Assembly: GCA_964511075.1 (NCBI GenBank)
Contig: CAZEDM010000005.1
Coordinates: 186,001 to 250,000 of the forward strand
Direction of reading: 5' to 3'
DNA: 64,000 nucleotides
DNA from: CAZEDM01 sp964511075
GTDB taxonomy: Bacteria > Zixibacteria > MSB-5A5 > RBG-16-43-9
In this document: piece by piece, positions 42,204 through 49,882 of the stretch
Numbering within the stretch: position 1 is the first letter of the stretch
Layout: each line of letters begins with the position of its first letter
Notes under the pieces: generated by a model
The model's input: the letters and a program-made list of their open reading frames with translations, nothing else
Database searches by the model: none
Told to the model about the DNA's origin: nothing
Translations under genes and position numbers: made by a program

Positions 42204-43283
42204 ATGAATAGAACAAACTGCAAGGTGTTATTAATTTTGCTATTACTGGGTATTTTTTTGGGATGTGGGAAAGAAACCATCCCGCCTGAGTTTAAAGACA
42301 AAATTGTGTATGTATGTGGGGAGGGCATATGCACAATAAATCCAGACGGGACAGAACGCAAAGTAATAGTACCTATTGAGAAGGAAGGTCCTTTTTCAAA
42401 TGTGAAATGGTCCCCTAATAAACGAAAAGTAGCATTCAACGGCAAAGTCAATAAGAACAATCGGGTAACGGTAGTCAATTCTGACGGTTCTGACTTAAAG
42501 GTGTTTGGTTTACCTGAGCCCAAGAAGAAAAAGAAAAAACCCGGAGCGCTTACTATAGCCTTAGGAAAATATAGTTTATATTTTTATGAATGGTCGCCAT
42601 CGGGAGAATATTTTAGGTATGGCTGGGGAGGGATAGATGAAAGTTATATAGGAGTAATGAACTTGGATGGGAAAAGGATAACTGAATTTAGTGGCTATCC
42701 TGGTAGCTTTATAGATGATAGTACTATAGCATTCATAGAGCCTTATATGGGTAGAAAAAGAACCGCTGACGGATTACTGATTATCAAGTATAATTTTAGA
42801 AAAGGACAAAGAGAAGAATTGATTAGGGAAGGAGGAGTTAATTACTGTATTCTGACGTGCTCTCCTCGGTTGCATAGAATTGCCTATGGAGATAATAATT
42901 GGGTTAGTGCTAAAAGTTCATTGTGGATAATGGACTTAGATGGATCTAACAGGAAAGAATTGGTTTCAGAACATGATCAAATTGAGGGAGGGCAGTTTAT
43001 GAAGATAGAATTTTCTCCTGTCGGAGAAAAGATATTATTTATTCCTGACAATGGCAATAAGAGCAGGATTTACGTGATAAACATAGATGGAACAGGATTG
43101 TATTCTGTTGCAGATAATATCGTGAATGCGATTGGAGGAGCTGATTGGTCTCCTGATGGTGAACATATCATTTTCACTTCTAACAAAGAAGGAAACGATG
43201 AACTTTATATTATAAATGTGGATGGGAGCGGGCTTGTGAGATTGACTAATAATGAAACCCCAGATTGTTGCCCTGACTGGTAG
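42204..43283 (+). CDS. PD40/TolB-like beta-propeller lipoprotein, paralog 3 (apparent chimera)
   Basis: A 359-residue lipoprotein. The first 60 residues match paralog 2 exactly (MNRTNCKVLLILLLLGIFLG to VPIEK), while the last 45 and the following intergenic DNA match paralog 1 base for base over about 200 bp. The middle (residues 70-305) is unlike either and includes a lysine run (EPKKKKKKPG). This pattern points to recent gene conversion or recombination. It is predicted to be a periplasm-facing propeller. It has its own leaderless-type promoter. Confidence 0.9.
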   Translation: MNRTNCKVLLILLLLGIFLGCGKETIPPEFKDKIVYVCGEGICTINPDGTERKVIVPIEKEGPFSNVKWSPNKRKVAFNGKVNKNNRVTVVNSDGSDLKVFGLPEPKKKKKKPGALTIALGKYSLYFYEWSPSGEYFRYGWGGIDESYIGVMNLDGKRITEFSGYPGSFIDDSTIAFIEPYMGRKRTADGLLIIKYNFRKGQREELIREGGVNYCILTCSPRLHRIAYGDNNWVSAKSSLWIMDLDGSNRKELVSEHDQIEGGQFMKIEFSPVGEKILFIPDNGNKSRIYVINIDGTGLYSVADNIVNAIGGADWSPDGEHIIFTSNKEGNDELYIINVDGSGLVRLTNNETPDCCPDW

Positions 43284-43438
43284 TTCAGATTATGGGGTTC
43301 TAAGTAATAGAGACACATGCAATGCGTCTCTACTTTTTTGATTTCCCCTCGCCTCTGGCGGGATTTTCAATCTAACCCTCTCCTGTAAGGAGAGGGGTTT
43401 AGAGTAGGAGCACCTCCACAGCTCACTAAAATAAACCC

Positions 43439-43467
43439 TTGAAATTCCCTTTCCAAAGGTATATAAT
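43439..43467 (+). promoter_or_regulatory. Tandem-array promoter P4 (sirtuin gene)
   Basis: TTGAAA, 17 bp, TATAAT, the same cassette as P1-P3 but now 18 bp from the ATG at 43486, which leaves an 11-nt leader with a weak AAGAG. Confidence 0.8.
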
Positions 43468-43485
43468 TTACTCAAGAGATAAAAT

Positions 43486-44220
43486 ATGGTCTCAGAAGTT
43501 TTAAAAACCTTTCTTAAGAAAGACAAAAGGGTTGTAGTGTTAACCGGTGCGGGCATCTCTGCGGAGAGCGGTGTTCCTACTTTCCGGGGTGAAGATGGAT
43601 TGTGGAAAAAATTCAAGCCGGAGGAATTAGCAACATTCGATGCCTTTATCTCTAACCCGGAACTGGTCTGGGAGTGGTACGAATACAGAAGAAAGCTTAT
43701 ATCCGAGGTTAAGCCCAATCCAGCTCACTACAGTTTAGCCGAGATGCAGGGGTATTTTAAAAATTTTCATCTGATAACCCAGAATGTGGACGGTCTGCAC
43801 CAGAAAGCCGGGTCAAAGGAGGTCATCGAGCTTCACGGCAATATCAAGAGGAACAAATGCATAAGCTGTGATAAGAAATTCGAAGATGTAGAGCTTACCT
43901 CAAAGGAGATACCTCCCAAATGCAAGTGCGGCGGACTTATTCGTCCGGATGTGGTCTGGTTCGGGGAGATGCTTCCTCAGGAGGCAATAGATAAAGCCTA
44001 TGAGCTTTCCTCTAAATGCGATATTTTCTTTTCCATCGGAACCTCGGCGGTGGTCTATCCTGCTGCTTCTTTACCCTTGATTGCCAAAAGAGCCGGAGCT
44101 TATCTGGTTGAGGTGAACCTGGAGAGGACTGAACTGTCTAATTTTGCCGATGAGGATTTCCTGGGGAAGGCTGGGGAGATTATGCCTGAGATTGCTGGAT
44201 TTATTAAGAATAAGTATTAA
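43486..44220 (+). CDS. cobB: Sir2-family NAD-dependent protein deacylase
   Basis: A 244-residue sirtuin that removes acyl groups from lysines using NAD. The NAD-binding motif is GAGISAESGVPTFRG, the catalytic His is in QNVDGLHQKAG...ELHGN, and four zinc-type cysteines lie in CISC and CKCGG. WYEYRR contains a Y65-x-x-R68 pair in the position of the Tyr/Arg that lets SIRT5 and CobB accept succinyl or malonyl lysine. A desuccinylase activity is therefore predicted. It shares the promoter type of the upstream lipoproteins. Confidence 0.93.
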   Translation: MVSEVLKTFLKKDKRVVVLTGAGISAESGVPTFRGEDGLWKKFKPEELATFDAFISNPELVWEWYEYRRKLISEVKPNPAHYSLAEMQGYFKNFHLITQNVDGLHQKAGSKEVIELHGNIKRNKCISCDKKFEDVELTSKEIPPKCKCGGLIRPDVVWFGEMLPQEAIDKAYELSSKCDIFFSIGTSAVVYPAASLPLIAKRAGAYLVEVNLERTELSNFADEDFLGKAGEIMPEIAGFIKNKY

Positions 44221-44265
44221 AATTGGTAGCTCTGAATCAAAAAGGATCTCTTCTAATGGATTGTT

Positions 44266-44289
44266 GGTAAAGCTAAAGCTTTACACTCC
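44266..44289. repeat. GGAGTGTAAAGC-type repeat, half element
   Basis: GGTAAAGCTAAAGCTTTACACTCC fits one arm of the family at 30564, 32136 and 52691. Confidence 0.6.
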
Positions 44290-44308
44290 ATTGTCGTATT
44301 AATTTTGT

Positions 44309-45208
44309 ATGCGGGTTAAAGACATAGAAAAAAGAGTTGAGGAAGGATATAGAATCCTGGGTTCTTGCCGTCTTTGCGGGTTTGAATGTGGTGTAAATCG
44401 GCTGAAAGGCGAATTGGGCAGGTGCAGAAGCGGCAAAGAAGTATTTATTGCCAGCGCTAATCTGCATTTTGGAGAGGAGCCGCCGATTTCGGGGAAGAAT
44501 GGCTCTGGCACGGTCTTTTTTACCAATTGCAGTCTCAGGTGCGTCTACTGTCAGAACTATCCTATCTCTCAATTGGGAAAAGGGAAGAAGATTTCCACTT
44601 TAGAACTGGCTGGGGAATTCATTGAACTGCAGGAAAATGGAGCACATAACCTTAATCTGGTTACTCCAACCCATTTCATACCACAGATTTTGGAGGCACT
44701 TTACTTCGCCCGGGACAAAGGTTTTTCCCTCCCCGTAGTCTACAACACCTCAGGCTATGAATCAGAAGAAGCCTTATCCCTTTTAGATGGGGTGATAGAT
44801 GTCTATCTTCCGGATATGCGTTACTCAGAAGATGAAAAAGCCTCTTGTTTTTCAGGGGCAAAGGGTTATGTTGAGATAAATCGCAGGAATATCAAGGAGA
44901 TGTTCAGGCAGGCAGGTAATTTGAAGGTAGATTCTTCCGGCATGGCAGTCTCAGGAGTTATTGTTCGCCATCTGGTGCTGCCTCAGGATATTGCAGGAAG
45001 CCTAAAAACTTTTGAATTTCTGGCCGGAGAGATCTCAGAAGATATACAGATCAGCTTAATGGGGCAGTATTTCCCAGCCTACCGTGCCAGCGAGCTTCCC
45101 CCTCTGGATCGGAGGATAAAAAAAGAGGAATATGACTTAGCCCTGGAGTGCTTCGATCTCTGCGGTTTAACCTCAGGCTGGATGCAGGAGGAGGGGTTAC
45201 CCGGATGA
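44309..45208 (+). CDS. Radical SAM protein, PflX-like (COG1313)
   Basis: A 299-residue radical SAM protein resembling the uncharacterised PflX group. The iron-sulfur cysteines are in NCSLRCVYCQNYPIS (C-x3-C-x2-C, about residues 74-81). An N-terminal set of cysteines (CRLCGFECGVNR...GRC) could bind a further cluster or zinc. Its real reaction is not known in the family; resemblance to pyruvate formate-lyase activase is only structural. The stop overlaps the start of the TPR lipoprotein by ATGA. Confidence 0.85.
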   Translation: MRVKDIEKRVEEGYRILGSCRLCGFECGVNRLKGELGRCRSGKEVFIASANLHFGEEPPISGKNGSGTVFFTNCSLRCVYCQNYPISQLGKGKKISTLELAGEFIELQENGAHNLNLVTPTHFIPQILEALYFARDKGFSLPVVYNTSGYESEEALSLLDGVIDVYLPDMRYSEDEKASCFSGAKGYVEINRRNIKEMFRQAGNLKVDSSGMAVSGVIVRHLVLPQDIAGSLKTFEFLAGEISEDIQISLMGQYFPAYRASELPPLDRRIKKEEYDLALECFDLCGLTSGWMQEEGLPG

Positions 45209-47220
45209 GAAGAAAAATTTTGCTCTATTTGATTCCTTCCCTGCTTATTTTCTCCTGTGTATATTATAACACCTTTTACCATGCAGAACAGAGTTACAGG
45301 AAGGCGGAGAAATCCCAGAAGAAAGCCAAAAGGGAGGTAGCCACAGGCCAGGAGGTTAAGGACTATGATGAAGCCATAAAGAAAGCCTCCAAGGTTTTGA
45401 CCTTTCATCCCAAGTCCAAGTGGGTGGATGACGCTCTCTTCCTCATAGGTAAATCTTATTACAATATGGGAGACTATGCTAAGGCGGAGAGAAAATTCAA
45501 GGAGCTCGTCACTAATTTCCCCAAAAGCAATTTAGTGGAGGAGTCCTACTACTATCTGGGTCTGAGTCAATACAAACAGGGGAATAAATTGGAAGCCACC
45601 AAAGCCCTGAACTCACTTTTAGATAATCCCAAGATGAAAAAAAGGAGATCCGAGGTCTGTTTCGAGCTGGGAGAGATAAAATTTGAGGAGGAGGAATACT
45701 CAGGAGCAATAAAATTTTACAAGAGGATGCTTGCCCAGTACCCCAAGGATGAGCTTAACGCCTTAGCTCAATTCAGGATAGGAGAAGCCTATTATAAGCT
45801 TAAAGATTACAATCAGGCAAAGGAGAATTTCTCAGGGGTAGGAAAATATGAGAAACAGGGGGAGCTGGCGTATGAGTCTGATCTCTGGAGCGGCGAGACG
45901 GCTTATCAGTTAAAGAACTACAAAGAGGGTTTGAAAATCTTCCTGGAATTGTCCAGGGAGAAAAGGTATGCTAAGTATCTTCCCCAGATAGAGCTGAAGA
46001 TCGCGGAAGGTTATAATCTGCAGGACAGCTTAGACTTAGCTTTGAAAAAATATGAGGATATCACTTTGACCTATCCGGGCACGAATGAATCGGCAGAGGC
46101 TTGTTATCATGCCGGGATGATCTACCTGGAGAAGAAAATCGATTTAAAAAAAGCGCAGGAGCTTTTCGAGAAGGCTAAAACGGAGAGATTGAATTCCCCC
46201 TTTGCCAGACTGGCTCTGGAGAAGAGTGCGGATATCTCCAAACTCTCCTCTTATCAGGAGCAGACAACTCAGGAGGAGGCTGAGAAGGCGGTCAAGTCTA
46301 TACTCCTTTTAGCTGAGTTCTATCTTACCCAGATGAATATGCCTGAATCAGCCTTGACTGAATACCAGATCATCGTCGACCAGCATCCGCAAAGCGAATA
46401 TGTGCCCAAGTCGCTTTATGCCATAGCCTGGATCCAGGAGAATATTTACAGGGATTCTGCAAAGGCGAAGGAGTATTATCAGAAGATAACACAGGAGTTC
46501 CCCAACTCCGATTATGTGGAAAATGCCCTGTTGTTCCTTGGCCACAGCCAGGATTCCCTGCAGGTTAATTTAGCCGAGAAGAAGTATTTATTGGCGGAAA
46601 GCCTTCTTTTCCAGGAAGAAAAAATCGAGCAGGCAAAAGAGCTCTTTCAACAGATCGTAGGAGATTATCCCCAATCTAAATATGCCCGAAAATCGGATTT
46701 AGCCCTGGCCTGGATTCTGGATAACTACTCTAATTCCGAGGACAGCAGTGTAATTTTAGCCTATCAGGACATAATCAAGAAATATCCGGATACGGAATAT
46801 GCTGACTTTGCCAAAAAGAAATTGGGTATGAAGGTGGTAAAGGCACCCCCTCCGCCACCTCCTCAGGAGAGTAAGCCGGCAGCTGCAGACTCCTCCGATA
46901 CGACCAAGACACAAGAGCAATCTCCTTATGCAGATATTCCCAAGGCTCCTACGCCATTGACCAAAGGAACATTCGTCTATCCCTCATCGCTGATAGACAG
47001 CGGCATAAAGGGCAAAGTGATTTTGAAGATACAGATAGATTTCGTAGGTAAGGTGGCAGACGTGGTGATTTTAAAGTCCTTAGAAAATCTGGAGATAGAC
47101 GAGGCAGCCGAGGAGGCGGCTCGAAATACCACCTTCGATCCTCAGATGATTAATCCTTTGGAATTGAATGGGTGGTTCCTGTATGAGATAGACGTTGTCC
47201 CTCCAGCTATACAAGAGTGA
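45205..47220 (+). CDS. TPR-repeat lipoprotein with TonB C-terminal domain
   Basis: A 671-residue protein beginning at the ATG at 45205 that overlaps the radical SAM stop. MRRKILLYLIPSLLIFSC is a lipoprotein signal. Residues 60-545 are tetratricopeptide-type repeats (AKAERKFKELVTNFPKS, YLGLSQYKQGN, AKEYYQKITQEFPNSDYVEN). A proline-rich linker (PPPPPPQESK) leads to a TonB_C-like end (VYPSSLIDSGIKGKVILKIQ...EEAARNTTF). The form suggests a scaffold in the periplasm, comparable to BamD/YbgF-type proteins, but not one of them. It is the second TonB_C lipoprotein in the window. Confidence 0.87.
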   Translation: MRRKILLYLIPSLLIFSCVYYNTFYHAEQSYRKAEKSQKKAKREVATGQEVKDYDEAIKKASKVLTFHPKSKWVDDALFLIGKSYYNMGDYAKAERKFKELVTNFPKSNLVEESYYYLGLSQYKQGNKLEATKALNSLLDNPKMKKRRSEVCFELGEIKFEEEEYSGAIKFYKRMLAQYPKDELNALAQFRIGEAYYKLKDYNQAKENFSGVGKYEKQGELAYESDLWSGETAYQLKNYKEGLKIFLELSREKRYAKYLPQIELKIAEGYNLQDSLDLALKKYEDITLTYPGTNESAEACYHAGMIYLEKKIDLKKAQELFEKAKTERLNSPFARLALEKSADISKLSSYQEQTTQEEAEKAVKSILLLAEFYLTQMNMPESALTEYQIIVDQHPQSEYVPKSLYAIAWIQENIYRDSAKAKEYYQKITQEFPNSDYVENALLFLGHSQDSLQVNLAEKKYLLAESLLFQEEKIEQAKELFQQIVGDYPQSKYARKSDLALAWILDNYSNSEDSSVILAYQDIIKKYPDTEYADFAKKKLGMKVVKAPPPPPPQESKPAAADSSDTTKTQEQSPYADIPKAPTPLTKGTFVYPSSLIDSGIKGKVILKIQIDFVGKVADVVILKSLENLEIDEAAEEAARNTTFDPQMINPLELNGWFLYEIDVVPPAIQE

Positions 47221-47252
47221 TTTTAGATTGCTATAGACTTTTCAGAGGGAAA

Positions 47253-48050
47253 ATGGTTTACAAAAAAGATGGAACGCTCCTCTCGGTTGAGAGATTAGAC
47301 GAGAATCTGTTCAGGCTCAAGATTTATTCGCCTGTTCTCTCTCGGAAAGCTTTGCCCGGAAACTTCTGCCATCTTAGGGTCAGCCAGGGATACTCTCCTC
47401 TTCTCAGACGAGCCTTCAGCTTTCATCAAGCAGAGGAGGAAAGGCATAGCTTTGATCTGCTTTTTAAGGTGGTGGGACCCGGGACCAGACTTTTATCCCA
47501 GAAAAATCCCGGGGATGAAATCGACCTCTTGGCCCCCCTGGGAAATTCTTTTACTTTACCCGGGAAAGGGGAGAAGGCAATTCTTGTTGCCGGCGGGATG
47601 GGAATAGCTCCGCTGTATTACCTTCTGAATTATCTTCTTAAAAGGAAATTTGATCCTGAAAAAATTGTCCTTTTCTACGGGGTGAAAACTAAAGATGAAT
47701 TTGTTTTATTGGAGGAGCTTTCCTCTCTGGGAATAAGGCTTCACCTGGCAGCCGAAGACGGGAAGATAGGATATAAGGGGATGTTAACCGATCTCCTACT
47801 TCAGGAACTTAAGGGAAAAAGGCTGGAATCTAAAAAAAGTAAATTCTATGCCTGCGGCCCCAATCCTATGCTGGAAAAAATCTCCGGGATCTCCAAGAGA
47901 TTCAACCTGTTCTGCCAGATCTCGCTGGAAAACCATATGCCCTGCGGGATGGGTGCCTGCTTTGGCTGTGTGATTGAGACGGTAAAGGGGTATAGAAGGG
48001 TATGCAAGGACGGTCCGGTATTTGATGCTCGGGAGGTGATATTCGATTGA
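47253..48050 (+). CDS. pyrK: Dihydroorotate dehydrogenase electron-transfer subunit PyrK
   Basis: A 265-residue FAD/2Fe-2S protein that passes electrons from the PyrD catalytic subunit to NAD. It has the flavin-binding RAFSFHQ segment, VAGGMGIAPLYYLL in the NAD-binding part, and C231, C236, C239 and C251 of the [2Fe-2S] site (MPCGMGACFGCVIE ... RVCKDGP). The start at 47253 was chosen because GAGGG lies just before it; a longer GTG frame at 47217 overlaps the previous stop. It overlaps pyrD by 4 bp. Confidence 0.94.
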   Translation: MVYKKDGTLLSVERLDENLFRLKIYSPVLSRKALPGNFCHLRVSQGYSPLLRRAFSFHQAEEERHSFDLLFKVVGPGTRLLSQKNPGDEIDLLAPLGNSFTLPGKGEKAILVAGGMGIAPLYYLLNYLLKRKFDPEKIVLFYGVKTKDEFVLLEELSSLGIRLHLAAEDGKIGYKGMLTDLLLQELKGKRLESKKSKFYACGPNPMLEKISGISKRFNLFCQISLENHMPCGMGACFGCVIETVKGYRRVCKDGPVFDAREVIFD

Positions 48051-48964
48051 ATCCTGACCTGTCGGTTAGAATAGGAGTAGTTAAATTTCTGAATCCTGTA
48101 TTGGTAGCTTCGGGCACTTTCGGATATGGAGAGGAATACGGCTCCCTCATAGATTTAAATAAATTGGGCGGGATAATCACCAAATCGGTTACCTTAAGTC
48201 CCAGAGAGGGAAACCCGCCACCCAGGACCTGCGAGACCCCTTCCGGGATGCTGAATTCTATCGGCTTGACCAATGTAGGGGTGAAAAGATTTATCCGGGA
48301 GAAGCTTCCATTTTTGAGAAAGCTCAAAACGAGGGTTATCGTCAACGTTGCAGGGAGTACAGTAGAGGAGTATGTAGAAGTAGTCAAAAAATTGGAAGGC
48401 AAAAAGGGTATCGACCTGCTGGAGATTAATATCTCCTGTCCCAATGTGAAAGAGGGAGGAATTGCCTTCGGTTCCAAGCCTGAATCTGCTTGTGAATGCA
48501 TAAAAGCTGTCAGAGAAAATACTTATTTTCCCATCATTGCCAAGCTTTCTCCAAATGTAAGTGATATCACGGAAATCGCTTTGGCTGTGGAGGAAGCCGG
48601 AGCGGATGCAGTCTCAATGATAAATACCCTAGTGGGTATGGCTGTAGATTTAGAAAAAAGAAGACCCAGGCTTTATAATATTACCGGGGGGCTTTCCGGA
48701 CCGGCAGTCAAACCCGTGGCTCTGGCTATGGTCTGGAAAACTGCCCAGAAGGTAAAAATCCCGGTTATAGGCATAGGCGGCATAATGAATATCCAGGATG
48801 CCTTGGAGTTTATCCTGGCTGGTGCCTCTATGATTCAGATAGGCACCGGTAATTTCGTTGACCCGGAATGCTCGATTCAAATTGTGGAGGGTCTAAAAGA
48901 ATATTGTCAGAAGAACAGGATAAAAAAGATTAGAGAGTTGGTAGGAAAGTTGAAAACCAAATGA
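48047..48964 (+). CDS. pyrD: Dihydroorotate dehydrogenase, class 1B catalytic subunit
   Basis: A 305-residue FMN enzyme that oxidises dihydroorotate to orotate. The active-site cysteine is in EINISCPNVKEGG (about residue 130), which marks class 1 rather than the membrane class 2 enzyme. The neighbouring PyrK confirms type 1B. GGLSGPAVKPVALAMVW and GIGGIMNIQDALEF are FMN-phosphate segments. It starts with TTG inside the end of pyrK. Confidence 0.95.
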   Translation: MNPDLSVRIGVVKFLNPVLVASGTFGYGEEYGSLIDLNKLGGIITKSVTLSPREGNPPPRTCETPSGMLNSIGLTNVGVKRFIREKLPFLRKLKTRVIVNVAGSTVEEYVEVVKKLEGKKGIDLLEINISCPNVKEGGIAFGSKPESACECIKAVRENTYFPIIAKLSPNVSDITEIALAVEEAGADAVSMINTLVGMAVDLEKRRPRLYNITGGLSGPAVKPVALAMVWKTAQKVKIPVIGIGGIMNIQDALEFILAGASMIQIGTGNFVDPECSIQIVEGLKEYCQKNRIKKIRELVGKLKTK

Positions 48965-49060
48965 ATTCACGGCAGATTGAGCGGATTAAGTAGATGTCTC
49001 TAGCTGAGTATCAGCTTAATCATGTTAATCAGCTGTGAGGTAAATTTCGAAAGGCTACAA

Positions 49061-49882
49061 ATGAAATTTATAGAGAAACTAAAAAATGCCTCACAGAAAA
49101 ATAACTCTCTTCTTTGTGTAGGTTTGGACACTGAGCTGGAGAAAATTCCTAAATTTTTGCTGGGTGAAAAAGAACCGATTTTTGCTTTCAACCGTGAGAT
49201 TATCGGTTCGACTAAGGATTTGGTCTGTGCCTACAAGCCTAACTTAGCTTTTTATGAGGCTTATGGTATTAAAGGGCTGGAGGCTTTAATAGACACCTGC
49301 CATTATATCCCCGCAGAAATCCCAATTATTCTGGATGCAAAAAGAGGGGATATCGGTAATACTTCCAAGATGTATGCCAAGGCTATCTTTGAGGAGTTTG
49401 AAGCTGATGGGGTGACTTTGAGTCCTTATCTGGGCAAGGATAGCCTGTTCCCATTTTTGGAATATGAGGATAAAGGCTGTTTTATCCTCTGTCTTACTTC
49501 AAATGCCGGGGCAAAGGATTTTCAGCTGCAGGAAATCGAGGGGAAACCCTTATATAAGATAGTGGCTGAGAAGGTTAAAACCTGGAATAAAAAAGGTAAT
49601 TGCGGTTTGGTAGTAGGTGCAACTTATCCTGAGCAGTTGAAGGAGATAAGGGATATGGCAGAGGAACTCCCCATTCTAATTCCCGGAGTTGGCGCTCAAA
49701 AAGGGGATGCGGAGAAAACGGTTAAATACGGAACTGATAAGGATGGTGAATTAGCCATAATCAATTCTTCCAGAGGGGTTATCTATGCTTCATCCGAGAA
49801 GGATTTTGCCGAGGCTACAAGAAGGGAAGCTGAAAGATTAAGGAATGAATTCAACTTATATAGAGAAAAGAGGGGAGTATGA
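49061..49882 (+). CDS. pyrF: Orotidine 5'-phosphate decarboxylase (type 2)
   Basis: A 273-residue decarboxylase of the longer type 2 subfamily that makes UMP. VGLDTELEKIPKFLLG near the N-terminus, the catalytic DAKRGDIGNTS and the final INSSRGVIYAS are diagnostic. The start at MKFIEKLKNA is the family position; an upstream ATG at 49022 lacks support. It follows pyrK and pyrD and overlaps the nnr gene by 4 bp, forming the last pyrimidine step of this cluster. Confidence 0.95.
   Translation: MKFIEKLKNASQKNNSLLCVGLDTELEKIPKFLLGEKEPIFAFNREIIGSTKDLVCAYKPNLAFYEAYGIKGLEALIDTCHYIPAEIPIILDAKRGDIGNTSKMYAKAIFEEFEADGVTLSPYLGKDSLFPFLEYEDKGCFILCLTSNAGAKDFQLQEIEGKPLYKIVAEKVKTWNKKGNCGLVVGATYPEQLKEIRDMAEELPILIPGVGAQKGDAEKTVKYGTDKDGELAIINSSRGVIYASSEKDFAEATRREAERLRNEFNLYREKRGV

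Noticed and set aside
47902..48501. A 199-residue frame antisense to pyrK/pyrD
   Set aside because: It is rich in P and S as expected for a reverse-frame shadow and conflicts with two certain genes.
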